12,882 nt of DNA from JANXLS01 sp038227045 (GCA_038227045.1 JBBRQD010000141.1:1-12882); one strand, 5' to 3'. Shown: positions 1 through 7,808, counted from the first letter of the stretch. Notes: generated by a model from the letters alone, not told the origin. Translations and numbers: made by a program.

Positions 1-15
1 CGTTCTCGCTTGCGG

Positions 16-97
16 CGGGCGGCGTTGAACTTCGTTGGCCTCGCACGGCGTATCCTCTTGATACGCCTTTGCTCGACCGCCTCGTTCAACTTGCCCG
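16..97. repeat. Nested imperfect palindrome at the left edge
   Basis: Three pairs of inverted arms are nested around one centre: CGGGC (16-20) with GCCCG (93-97), GTTGAAC (24-30) with GTTCAAC (84-90), and GGCGTATC (47-54) with GATACGCC (60-67), the last closing a 5-nt loop. The segments between the arms do not pair well, so a folded strand would be a long hairpin with internal bulges. It lies about 90 bp upstream of the hydrolase gene and has no T-run behind it. It could be the 3' end of an upstream terminator, a dispersed repeat, or a recombination site of the integron attC kind. I do not see clear attC core boxes, so its function stays open. Confidence 0.5.
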
Positions 98-176
98 GCG
101 CGGCGCGATAACGACGCTTTAGAAATGCGCGGGTCAATAGTCACACAGCTTTACTTCAATACTGACACTTTTTTAA

Positions 177-182
177 AAGGAG
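177..182 (+). promoter_or_regulatory. Shine-Dalgarno that sets a TTG start
   Basis: AAGGAG at 177-182 lies 8 nt before the TTG at 191. The only in-frame ATG (125) lies upstream of this site and would put a polar stretch ahead of the signal peptide. The site therefore argues for initiation at TTG 191. Confidence 0.75.
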
Positions 183-190
183 ATACTGTC

Positions 191-955
191 TTGCGTAGCC
201 TCATTCCGGTCATCCCCGTGTTAGTGCTCATTGCTTTTGTTACACCCACCGTCCGTGCCGAGGACGCGCCCAAAACCGTCGAAGAACGACTTGTGTATCT
301 CGAAAAACGCATTTGGGAATTGGATCATCCGGCCGTCGCGCCTGCCATCAAAGATCGCAATCGACACGACGGCTTTATGGAGGACATCAAGAAGGGCAGC
401 AACGACCTTGTCTTCATCGGCGATTCGATCACCGATGGCTGGCGCGGCGGCGGCAAGAAAGTATGGGACGAAGCGTTTGGCCCGCTGAAGCCGCTCAACC
501 TGGGCATCAGCGGCGATCGCACCCAGCACGTGATCTGGCGCCTGCAGAATGGCGAACTGGAAGGCTATGAAGCGAAGCTGTCAGTCATCATGATCGGGAC
601 CAACAACGGCGGCGATTCAAAAGAAGATGTCGCGGCCGGCATCACCGCCATTGTGAAGGAATGCCTGAAACGCCAGCCCAAAGCCAAGGTGCTTTTGCTG
701 GGTATTTTCCCGCGCGGCGCAAAGGCCAACGACGGTGGACGCGCGAAGAATAACCTGGTCAATCAAATTGTCGCCAAGCTCGACGACGGCGGCAAGACCG
801 TCAAGTACCTGGACATCGGCGACAAGTTTCTCGACGCCAACAAAGATCTGCCCAAGGACATCATGCCCGACGCACTGCACCCCAACGCAAAAGGCTATCA
901 AATCTGGGCCGACGCGATTTTGCCGACGATCAAGGAAATGATGGGGGTGAAGTAA
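191..955 (+). CDS. Secreted SGNH/GDSL-family hydrolase (PAF-acetylhydrolase-like)
   Basis: This is a serine esterase/lipase-type hydrolase of the SGNH superfamily. From TTG 191 it is 254 residues. It starts with a signal peptide: R2, a hydrophobic run over about residues 4-18, and V-R-A at 21-23 before E24. Block I is IGDSITDGW with the nucleophile S79. Block II is GISGDRTQ, followed by a conserved-looking WRLQNGELEG. Block III is IGTNNGG with N138. Block V is DALHPNAKGY with D227 and H230. All four SGNH blocks are present, so it should be active. The closest named relatives are PAF acetylhydrolase IB subunit-like proteins, which in planctomycetes are often exported and may deacetylate sugars. 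The substrate cannot be read from the sequence. The frame is also open from ATG 125, but the ribosome binding site and signal peptide favour 191. It stands alone on the + strand, convergent with the next gene. Confidence 0.9.
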   Translation: MRSLIPVIPVLVLIAFVTPTVRAEDAPKTVEERLVYLEKRIWELDHPAVAPAIKDRNRHDGFMEDIKKGSNDLVFIGDSITDGWRGGGKKVWDEAFGPLKPLNLGISGDRTQHVIWRLQNGELEGYEAKLSVIMIGTNNGGDSKEDVAAGITAIVKECLKRQPKAKVLLLGIFPRGAKANDGGRAKNNLVNQIVAKLDDGGKTVKYLDIGDKFLDANKDLPKDIMPDALHPNAKGYQIWADAILPTIKEMMGVK

Positions 956-962
956 GTAAAGA

Positions 963-990
963 GTAGAGCCGAATTCTAATTCGGCTCTAC
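963..990. terminator. Strong hairpin between convergent genes, probable bidirectional terminator
   Basis: GTAGAGCCGAATT (963-975) is followed after two bases by its exact reverse complement (978-990), a perfect 13-bp inverted repeat. It sits 7 bp after the hydrolase stop and 5 bp before the minus-strand stop at 996, where both transcripts need to end. No uninterrupted T-run follows on either strand. The minus-strand side continues as a pyrimidine-rich stretch (CTCTTTACTTAC), so termination there is somewhat better supported. Confidence 0.6.
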
Positions 991-995
991 GCCAA

Positions 996-2381
996 TCAAT
1001 ACTCCCGCTTCTTAATTCCCGGTTCGGGTTGCGGGTACATTCCGTCGGCGTCGGGCGTTACCGGCGCCGGTGAATCCTTGGTCAGTTTGTCCAGCCCCGG
1101 GGCGAACTCGTGGTCGCAGTTCAGCATCGCATCGTAGGTGACCGTCTGGCCGATGTGCGCCGCCATGCGTCCCATGCTGGTGACGACGCTGGCCTCGACG
1201 CCGCGCTTCACTTCGTTGTAAGGCTTGTCGTTGCGGATGGCGTCGATCAGCGCATCCCACTCGTTCTGGTAGGGGTTGCTCGTGTCGGATGACTCCCAGA
1301 GCAACTTCGACGGGTCTTCAACCTGCCCCTTATAAATGGCGGACGGCCCGTCGCAGTCTTTGTTTCGTGAAGCAATCGCCAGTCCCTTGCTGCCGTGGAT
1401 ATAGCTGGAGTACATGGTCTCGGCACCGCTCATGCAGCGGCCGTCGAAGAACATCTTGGAACCGTCGGGATACGTGTATTCCACCGAGTAGCTGTCGAAG
1501 TTCTGATCCACGTAGCTGACGCCTTTGCCGGCCTGGCGAAAGTTACGTCCGCCGACGGCCAGTGCCTTGACGGGCCAGGCGTTCTTCATCCAGGATAGAT
1601 GATCGATGATGTGGATGTAAAAATCGCTGAATGCGCCGCCGCCGGCCCAGAGCAATGCGTGAAACCGCTGCACCTGATAATCCAGTTCGCTGATATCTTT
1701 GGGTTTGGGCATGGTGTTGAAATGCCCGACCGGACCCTGCATGCGATAGCCGCGCATGGCGATGATGTCGCCGAGTTCGCCGTCTTGGATTCGCTTGGCC
1801 AGTTCCTGAAGATTGCGCGCATGGCGGGACATCAGGCCGACGCCGACTTTCAGGTTCTTGGCCACGGATTCTTCGGCCAGTTTGAGCATGCGCTTGCTGC
1901 TTGGGCCGTCGGCCGTCAGCGGCTTTTCCATGAAGACGTTGACGCCTTTCTGGATCGCATATTGGAAATGCACCCAACGGAACGCCAGCGGCGTGGCAAA
2001 GATCGCCACATCGCCGGGCTTGAGGCAGTCGATGGCCTGCTTGTAGGCGTCAAAGCCGACGAAACGCTTATCTTCCGGCACATCCATCTTCTCTTTTTCG
2101 GGGAATTTAGTGGTAAGGCTTTCGTGGCTTTTCTTCAAGCGGTGCTCATAAGCATCGGCCATCGCCACCAGTTTGATGGGGCCGCTCTTGGTGGACAGAG
2201 CGTCCTTGGCCGCGCCACTGCCGCGGCCGCCGCAACCGATCAGAGCCACCTGGATCAGATCGTTGCCTCCGGCATACGCGCGGGGCGCGATCATTCCCGC
2301 CAGCGCGGTAATGGCGGCAAACTTGCCCGTGGTCGTGATAAATTCGCGTCTCGTGGTACTTCGGGGTTGATGAGTGTTCAT
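996..2381 (-). CDS. Tat-exported Gfo/Idh/MocA-family oxidoreductase
   Basis: This is an NAD(P)-dependent dehydrogenase or related enzyme of the Gfo/Idh/MocA family, which acts on sugars, inositols and their derivatives. From ATG 2381 it has 461 residues. A twin-arginine signal (RREFI at 11-15, a hydrophobic stretch to about 33, A-Y-A at 35-37) is followed by the Rossmann motif VALIGCGGRGSGA at 45-57. The family's EKP motif is at 152-154, with K153 the usual catalytic lysine. The C-terminal half has the DHL segment after a GGG-A-FSDF stretch and ends in KKREY. Exported members with a Tat signal are common in planctomycetes, and folding with bound cofactor before export explains the Tat route. 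The start at 2381 has AAAGGA about 10 nt upstream; the frame extends to 2474, but the added residues would bury the Tat signal. It lies 103 bp behind the large oxidoreductase gene and has its own leader. The substrate is unknown. Confidence 0.88.
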   Translation of the reverse strand: MNTHQPRSTTRREFITTTGKFAAITALAGMIAPRAYAGGNDLIQVALIGCGGRGSGAAKDALSTKSGPIKLVAMADAYEHRLKKSHESLTTKFPEKEKMDVPEDKRFVGFDAYKQAIDCLKPGDVAIFATPLAFRWVHFQYAIQKGVNVFMEKPLTADGPSSKRMLKLAEESVAKNLKVGVGLMSRHARNLQELAKRIQDGELGDIIAMRGYRMQGPVGHFNTMPKPKDISELDYQVQRFHALLWAGGGAFSDFYIHIIDHLSWMKNAWPVKALAVGGRNFRQAGKGVSYVDQNFDSYSVEYTYPDGSKMFFDGRCMSGAETMYSSYIHGSKGLAIASRNKDCDGPSAIYKGQVEDPSKLLWESSDTSNPYQNEWDALIDAIRNDKPYNEVKRGVEASVVTSMGRMAAHIGQTVTYDAMLNCDHEFAPGLDKLTKDSPAPVTPDADGMYPQPEPGIKKREY

Positions 2382-2388
2382 TCGTTGT

Positions 2389-2417
2389 GTTCCTTTCAAG
2401 CTACGAATACACCAAAG
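2389..2417 (-). promoter_or_regulatory. Leader module of the Gfo/Idh/MocA gene (CTTTGGTGTA ... AAAGGAAC)
   Basis: Read on the minus strand, CTTTGGTGTA (2417-2408) is followed after 11 nt by AAAGGAAC (2396-2389), which contains the ribosome binding site of the start at 2381. The same two elements in the same order, with 9 nt between them, precede the DUF1552 start at 9182. TGGTGTATT resembles an extended -10 element, so the 10-mer may be part of a promoter, or it may be an operator or an mRNA leader element. The repetition is seen directly; the role is inferred. Confidence 0.4.
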
Positions 2418-2484
2418 GTATGTAGGGAAATCTTGAAAAAACTCCGTATCACATGTTCCAGTTTTGAAAAACATGTCATTCGCA

Positions 2485-5400
2485 TTACGCTTCCTGCACC
2501 ATCCGCGATTGAAACAAATGATCGATCCACAGCGACGTCAGCTTCTCCGCGGTGCTGTTCTGCTTGAGCCGGTCGTTCAGGTTTTTGAAATCGACCACTT
2601 CGAGATCCTGGTCCTGATTGAAGCACGAGAAGACGAATGTCTCTTTGCCGGTCACCGGATCGACGTGCCGTTGCAGGCATTGCGCGCAGATTTCTTTCAT
2701 CATGCACTGCATCGGGGAATTGATCGAGCCGATTGTTTTGGCGTGCGCGGGCAGTTCGCGCGACAGGGTCGAGCGACGCGCCGTTTTCACCGCGTCCATC
2801 ATGCGGTCGGAACCGATGGTGATGACGCGGTCCACGGCGCTGATGGGAATCTGCACCGGCCCCAACTGGCCGCCGATGTACGCTTCCATCGCCTGGACGA
2901 TCGTGCCCACGAAGCTGCGGTCCTGCGGGCGCCGCGCGGGAATGCCGGGAGCGCTGTCGGTGCTCCAGACCACCAGATCGCAGGATTTCTCGACTTCGTT
3001 GCGCTTGAACAGATCCACCGCGCGCTTGTAGCCGGCAAAGTAGAGCACGCGGTTTCCCTTTTGCTTCAAGGCCGCGGCGATGGAGAAAAGCACCGCGTTG
3101 CCCAGTCCGCCGCCGGCCAGCAGCACCGTTTCGTTCTCGGGAATTTCGGTCGGCGTTCCCGTCGGCCCCATCAAGACGACTTCTTCGCCGGGTTCCAGCA
3201 GCCCGCACAGGCGGCTTGAGCCCCCCATCTCCAGCACGATCATCGACAGCAGTCCGCGTTGTTTGTCCACCCACGCGCCGGTAAGCGCGATGCCTTCCAT
3301 CGCGAGCAGAAAGCCGGCGGCGCTTTCGGCATAGTTTTCGAAATTCTGCAAGCGGTAGAATTGCCCGGGCTGAAAATTGCGCGCGGCCAGCGGCGCGCGG
3401 ATCACCACCTCGACGATGTTGCCGGTCAGGCGCACCACGTCCACCACGGTCGCCTTGATTTCATCGTCGATGATTTCGGCGAAGCGCACCCAATCCAGTT
3501 CGCGGTCGGATTGTTCTGACGCGGCCATCTTCATCGTGTCCTTCTCAAACGCGCGCGCCACTTCCCTGTAGCCGTGCTTCGCCGACGCCATGGCCTTCAC
3601 AACGTTGCCCGCGTAGACGGGATGGTTGTCGCCATAGAAGCTGATATAGCGGCCGTCTTTTTCGTAAGAGGTGAAAAAGCCCGTTTCGCCGCGGTTTTTT
3701 ACGGGCTCCAATTTCCATTTTTCGCCGGCGTCAATGAGTTTGTGCCCCTGATAAAATTCGCCCTGTACGTCCATTTTAAACGTGCCGGGAAATTCTCGTT
3801 CGTAGGTGGCGTTGGGATGCGTTCCGGCGGCGACCATGACGGCCTTGGCGGGCATCTGAACAAACTCGCCGCTGCTGCTCCATTTGCCATTGTCGTAGAT
3901 CTGCCGCTCGAACTTTACCGCCGCGACCGCCCCGTCTTCTCCGGCGATGAATTCGACCGGATTGAGGCAGTCGGCGAAACCAATGCCTTCTTCGAGCGCC
4001 TTGATGACTTCTTCGTGGTTCAAGCGATAGGCCGGGGAATCTTCAAGGCGTTTGCGATAGGCGATGCTCACCCCGCCCCATTTGCGGATCAGGCGATTGA
4101 AATCGGGCAGACGGTGCGCGGCCGCGGCGGCGGTGCGCTCGGTCTTGGCCTCGCGCCCGTGCCGCAGCCAGGTGTCGAGCACGATGGATTCTTCGGCATT
4201 GAAGCGCGCGCGGATGCGGTCTTCACCGAGTTTTTCGGAGATGCGTTCGTAGCGCTCGACAGTCTTTTCGACTTGAACGATGTAGTATGCCTGGAGCTCG
4301 GTTGCGGTATCGATGGCGGTCAAACCGCCGCCGATGACCACGGCGGGCAGTTGCAGTTGCAGATTGCCGAGGCTGTTTTTGCGGTAGATGCCGGTGCCCT
4401 GCAAGCCCATCAGGAAATCGGACGCGGCGCGCACACCGCGCAACATGTTGTTCTTGACATTTAGCAGCGTGGGCCGTCCGGCACCAGTCGCCAGCGCGAT
4501 GTGATCGAAGCCCAGACGCCAGCAGTCGTCGATGGTCAACGTCCCGCCGAAACGCACGCCACTGAACAGCCGGAATTTCTTGCGCCGCATCAGCACGATG
4601 TAATTGATGTCGAGAAAGTTCTTGTCCCAGCGCACCGTGATGCCGTATTCGGAGACCCCGCCGAATCCGAGAATCGTGCGTTGATCGAGCGGACCGGTGA
4701 TGTCCTTGATGTCGTGAACCGGCTGCGGCACGCGTCGTTTCGCGCCGCGCATGCGTTTGGACAAAGGCTCGACTTTCAAGCCTTCAATACCCACCACGCC
4801 GAAGCCTTCGTTGAGCAGATAGTGCGCGAGCGTGTAGCCGGCCGGGCCCATTCCGACGACGAGCACTTTCTTGCCGTTGTATGGGCGCGGATAGGGCCGG
4901 CGGATATTCAGCGCGTTCCAGCGCGTCAGCAGCGAATAGATTTCGAAGCCGTAGGGCAGATTCAACACGTCGGTAAGAATGCGCGTCTCCGCCTGTGGAA
5001 TGTCGACGGGCGTTTGCTTCTGAAAAATGCACGACTTCATACAATCGTTGCAGATGCGGTGGCCGGTTCCGGCGCACAGCGGGTTGTCGATCATGATCAT
5101 GGCCAGCGCGGCAATGGCGTGGCCGGTGCGCTTGAGCAGATGGGCTTCGGAGATTTTCTCGCCGAGCGGACAGCCGGACAAGGGCACGCCGAGCGGGTTG
5201 TGCTGCGGCTTTCCGGCGGAATCGTTCAGCCCGGTCGAGCACGAATCTTTTCCGCGCGGATGGCAAATGAGACAGTAGTGTGTTTCGCCGAGCGCCTGGC
5301 GCTGCGTGCAGCGCTTGTCGGTGAGATCGAATCCGTCGCGGTGGCGGCGCTCGTCCTCGGGGCCGTGGAAATGCGTCGCGTTGCCGGGATCGGTGTAGCG

Positions 5401-6099
5401 GCGTTCGACGAGGTTGTCGTAGTCCGTTTTTTCCGGACGCGCAAGCAGCGCCCATCCGGACGAGCGCGTACGCAACGCCAGATGAAACGCAAGCGCGCGG
5501 CCCCACGCGGCGACGCTGTCAATTTTGCGCTGTACGGCGGGATCGGCTGCCGCGGTTTTGCCGCCCGCTTCGCGTTCGAGGCGTATCGCGACTTCGGCGA
5601 ATTCGCGCTCAGGATCGGTGGCAAACCGTCCGTCCATCAGTGTGTCATCCACGGCGGAGCGGTACGCGTTTTCCAGCGCGCCCAAATCCATTGCGGCGAG
5701 TTCCGCTTCCGACGGATGCGTCTTGACCACGCGTTTGTAAATGAATTCGCGGCGGCAATCGAAGAGGGTCTGTTCCGACAGCGCGACGCGGTCGAGTTCC
5801 GCGGCAGCCTCCACATTGCCAAACACGGCGGCGACGAACTGCCCGAAATGCGCCCCAACGGCAATCAGCGTTTCGCTGAGATCCTTGGGCGTTGGATCGG
5901 CCTCGGCATTCTTACGCATGTCATTCAGGCGCTGAACAAGATCGGGGTGCTGCCGGCCGAGAGACTCGAGAAACGCGGCATCCAGGGCCATCAACTGCCG
6001 CACACGATTGAGATCCGCGAATCGAAATCCGGGAATTCCCAGAGGGAAATTCCATTGAGCGGCCTCTTCTTTGGTGCTCGGCAGATGCAGATGACTCAT
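2485..6099 (-). CDS. Fused NfnB/NfnA-like flavin and iron-sulfur oxidoreductase
   Basis: This single 1204-residue chain joins a GltD/NfnB-like module to a PyrK/NfnA-like module. Residues 1-270 are a mostly helical N-terminal region I do not recognise. Cysteines then suit two [4Fe-4S] clusters of the GltD/dihydropyrimidine dehydrogenase kind: C276, C279, C287, C310 (in CPLGEKISE), C342, C350, C353 and C357. An FAD Rossmann motif follows (G416-M-G-P-A-G421), then an NAD(P)H motif (G590-G-G-L593). A ferredoxin-reductase-like flavin domain begins near 880 (FQPGQFYRL), with a nucleotide-binding segment near 993 (AGGGLGNAV). C1132, C1138, C1141 and C1159 resemble a PyrK-type [2Fe-2S] site. Nfn couples NADH, NADPH and ferredoxin by electron bifurcation; whether this protein does so is inference. 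Related proteins are usually annotated only as pyridine nucleotide-disulfide oxidoreductase. GGAG lies 9 nt before ATG 6099. No signal peptide is seen, so it should be cytoplasmic. Confidence 0.85.
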   Translation of the reverse strand: MSHLHLPSTKEEAAQWNFPLGIPGFRFADLNRVRQLMALDAAFLESLGRQHPDLVQRLNDMRKNAEADPTPKDLSETLIAVGAHFGQFVAAVFGNVEAAAELDRVALSEQTLFDCRREFIYKRVVKTHPSEAELAAMDLGALENAYRSAVDDTLMDGRFATDPEREFAEVAIRLEREAGGKTAAADPAVQRKIDSVAAWGRALAFHLALRTRSSGWALLARPEKTDYDNLVERRYTDPGNATHFHGPEDERRHRDGFDLTDKRCTQRQALGETHYCLICHPRGKDSCSTGLNDSAGKPQHNPLGVPLSGCPLGEKISEAHLLKRTGHAIAALAMIMIDNPLCAGTGHRICNDCMKSCIFQKQTPVDIPQAETRILTDVLNLPYGFEIYSLLTRWNALNIRRPYPRPYNGKKVLVVGMGPAGYTLAHYLLNEGFGVVGIEGLKVEPLSKRMRGAKRRVPQPVHDIKDITGPLDQRTILGFGGVSEYGITVRWDKNFLDINYIVLMRRKKFRLFSGVRFGGTLTIDDCWRLGFDHIALATGAGRPTLLNVKNNMLRGVRAASDFLMGLQGTGIYRKNSLGNLQLQLPAVVIGGGLTAIDTATELQAYYIVQVEKTVERYERISEKLGEDRIRARFNAEESIVLDTWLRHGREAKTERTAAAAAHRLPDFNRLIRKWGGVSIAYRKRLEDSPAYRLNHEEVIKALEEGIGFADCLNPVEFIAGEDGAVAAVKFERQIYDNGKWSSSGEFVQMPAKAVMVAAGTHPNATYEREFPGTFKMDVQGEFYQGHKLIDAGEKWKLEPVKNRGETGFFTSYEKDGRYISFYGDNHPVYAGNVVKAMASAKHGYREVARAFEKDTMKMAASEQSDRELDWVRFAEIIDDEIKATVVDVVRLTGNIVEVVIRAPLAARNFQPGQFYRLQNFENYAESAAGFLLAMEGIALTGAWVDKQRGLLSMIVLEMGGSSRLCGLLEPGEEVVLMGPTGTPTEIPENETVLLAGGGLGNAVLFSIAAALKQKGNRVLYFAGYKRAVDLFKRNEVEKSCDLVVWSTDSAPGIPARRPQDRSFVGTIVQAMEAYIGGQLGPVQIPISAVDRVITIGSDRMMDAVKTARRSTLSRELPAHAKTIGSINSPMQCMMKEICAQCLQRHVDPVTGKETFVFSCFNQDQDLEVVDFKNLNDRLKQNSTAEKLTSLWIDHLFQSRMVQEA

Positions 6100-6209
6100 T
6101 GAAAGCGTCTCCGTGGTGTCGTGCGAATTCTTCCGACTATGACAAACCCGCCAAGATTGACAGCGATGGCAGCCGTTCTCAGCCGCTGTTGAGTTGGAAA
6201 GTTGGCCAG

Positions 6210-6238
6210 AGCATATTTGCGATCAAAGAATGTGGCAA
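6210..6238 (-). promoter_or_regulatory. Predicted sigma70-type promoter of the large oxidoreductase gene
   Basis: On the minus strand, TTGCCA (6238-6233) and TATGCT (6215-6210) are separated by exactly 17 bp. They match the consensus at five of six and four of six positions. Transcription would start near 6203 and leave a leader of about 100 nt before ATG 6099. The gene would then be transcribed independently of the DUF1501 gene ending at 6288. Confidence 0.45.
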
Positions 6239-6287
6239 ATGAAAGGGCACGGATAAAGTGCGGATCGATTGAAATTAGACGGGTGCG

Positions 6288-7637
6288 TTACCCAACCAAC
6301 TCTGCGATCGGCTTGAACGGTTCGTCCACGAGATAGTGCGGACGCCCACTGAGGTCGTTCAATGTGGCGGAATGGAAGTCGATGCCCAGATGCTGGTAGA
6401 GCGTCGCGAACACGTCCTGGAAATCCACGGGGCGCGAGGACGGCTCGCCGCCAGTGCGATCGGTCGCGCCGATGACCTGGCCATGGCGCATCCCGCCGCA
6501 GGCGAGCGCCGCACATGAGACTCGCGGCCAATGATCGCGCCCGGCGTCTTTGTTGATCCTCGGCGTACGGCCGAACTCGCCCCAAACCACAACCGCCACG
6601 TCCTTGTCCAGCCCCCGCTCATGGAGGTCGCTGACGAGCGCGGTAAGGCCGTTGTCCAACTGCGGAAAAACCACGCGCCCCTGCGCGAAATTCGCGTTGT
6701 GCCAATCCCAGCGGTTGAAACCGATCGTCACGCAACGCACGCCCGCTTCGACGAGCCGGCGCGCGAGCAGGAATTGTTCAGGACATTCAGGCCCGCCATC
6801 ATCGCGGCATTTCATCGTGCCTCGACCGTAGCGGTCGCGTGTCGCGGCGTCTTCCTTTTCAATGTCAAGGGCCGAGGCGAGGCGTCCCGACGTGAGCAGC
6901 GTATAAGCCTGCTGGCCGAATGTGTCCATTGCGTCCATCGCGCCCGTCTCATCGCAGTCGCGGCGGAATTTATCGAACGATTTAAGCAGTGCGCGGCGGT
7001 TGTTCAAGCGTTCGATTGAAATGTCTTTCAGCACCATGTCTCTAGCCGCACCGCCGTTTGGATTGAAACAACTGTGCGACAGCCCGAGGAAGCCCGGCTC
7101 TCCGGGATCGGCCCAAGGCATGTGTCCCATCGCTGGCGAGAGTCCGACAAACGCCGGCACGCCATCCGCGCCCGGTCCCTGCAGCTTCGATACGATTGCG
7201 CCGATGCTGGGCCAATTGCCGGGCGGGGAATTCGGGCGCGGTTTGCCCGTCAAACATTGATACGCGGCGTGCTGCCCGTCACTCCCGACGATCGAACGGA
7301 TGATCGTGAAGCGCTTCATCATCGCCGCCATTTTTGGAAACAACTCGCAGATTTCGATACCCGGCACGCTGGTCTTGATCGGATTAAACTCGCCGCGAAT
7401 TTCCGCGGGGGCATCCATCTTCAAATCCCACATGTCCTGGTGCGGTGGCCCGCCGGGAAGGAAAATGTTGATCACACTCTTCGGATTTTTCGCAGATTTC
7501 GACTGATCTGCGGCGTACAAGTCGCGCAAATTGAACCCGCCCAAAGCCCCGAGCGCGACCGTACCAATTCGCAGAAACCCGCGACGGGGCATTCCGTCGC
7601 AGAATCGGGATTCGTTGGCACCCTCGATGGTGAGCAT
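6288..7637 (-). CDS. DUF1501 protein with Tat signal (alkaline-phosphatase-like fold)
   Basis: This is a 449-residue member of DUF1501, a large family in planctomycetes that is structurally related to sulfatases and alkaline phosphatases but has no settled reaction. The N-terminus is the family hallmark: a short MLTI lead, CDG at 13-15, then the Tat motif RRGFLRIG at 18-25 and a hydrophobic stretch ending near A42-A43. GGPPHQDMWD at 62-71 is the first conserved block and could bind metal. DGQHAAYQCLTG is near 120-131. GEFGRTPRI is followed by D368-H369-W370-P371, the late conserved histidine block. The length is normal for the family. AAGGAA lies 7 nt before ATG 7637. It lies 171 bp behind the DUF1552 gene, with a palindrome between. 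DUF1501 proteins are usually paired with DUF1549/DUF1553 cytochromes; here the neighbours are DUF1552 and DUF1592. Confidence 0.9.
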   Translation of the reverse strand: MLTIEGANESRFCDGMPRRGFLRIGTVALGALGGFNLRDLYAADQSKSAKNPKSVINIFLPGGPPHQDMWDLKMDAPAEIRGEFNPIKTSVPGIEICELFPKMAAMMKRFTIIRSIVGSDGQHAAYQCLTGKPRPNSPPGNWPSIGAIVSKLQGPGADGVPAFVGLSPAMGHMPWADPGEPGFLGLSHSCFNPNGGAARDMVLKDISIERLNNRRALLKSFDKFRRDCDETGAMDAMDTFGQQAYTLLTSGRLASALDIEKEDAATRDRYGRGTMKCRDDGGPECPEQFLLARRLVEAGVRCVTIGFNRWDWHNANFAQGRVVFPQLDNGLTALVSDLHERGLDKDVAVVVWGEFGRTPRINKDAGRDHWPRVSCAALACGGMRHGQVIGATDRTGGEPSSRPVDFQDVFATLYQHLGIDFHSATLNDLSGRPHYLVDEPFKPIAELVG

Positions 7638-7655
7638 GGGTGGTTTCCTTGCGCT

Positions 7656-7670
7656 GCCGATTCAATCGGC
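7656..7670. promoter_or_regulatory. Perfect 15-bp palindrome before the DUF1501 ribosome binding site
   Basis: GCCGATT (7656-7662), a single C, and AATCGGC (7664-7670) form a perfect palindrome ending 5 bp upstream of the DUF1501 ribosome binding site (7645-7650). The position suits an operator for a dimeric regulator or an RNA hairpin that affects initiation. The loop would be tight, so binding as DNA seems likelier. No direct evidence separates the two. Confidence 0.35.
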
Positions 7671-7775
7671 CTCTTTCGGAACTGCTGGGCGCGGCGCGAG
7701 CATGCGACTGAGCATGTTCCTCATTTGCCTCTCTACACCGCACAACTTGGATTTGTTGTAAAGAAGTTCGTCAGC

Positions 7776-7794
7776 GGAGCGCCGCTGCCGCTCC
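7776..7794 (-). terminator. Weak hairpin after DUF1552
   Basis: GGAGCG (7776-7781) and CGCTCC (7789-7794) form a GC-rich 6-bp stem with a 7-nt loop, 15 bp past the DUF1552 stop. The minus strand continues with GCTGACGAACTTCTTTAC, which has no clean T-run. It may slow or partly end transcription before DUF1501, but the support is thin. Confidence 0.3.
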
Positions 7795-7808
7795 ACACGC
7801 CGTCGGCC

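Noticed and set aside
2382..2474. N-terminal extension of the Gfo/Idh/MocA protein to an upstream start at 2474
   Set aside because: The extra 31 residues would bury the Tat signal, while the start at 2381 has a good ribosome binding site.
1599..2567. A 322-codon + strand open frame opposite the Gfo/Idh/MocA gene
   Set aside because: It is antisense to a clearly conserved dehydrogenase and has no family motifs or ribosome binding site.
4501..6102. A 533-codon open frame on the + strand opposite the large oxidoreductase gene
   Set aside because: It is a shadow of a GC-rich gene: the minus-strand protein shows clear cofactor motifs, while this frame has no recognisable domain and an Arg/Ala/His-heavy composition typical of antisense frames.
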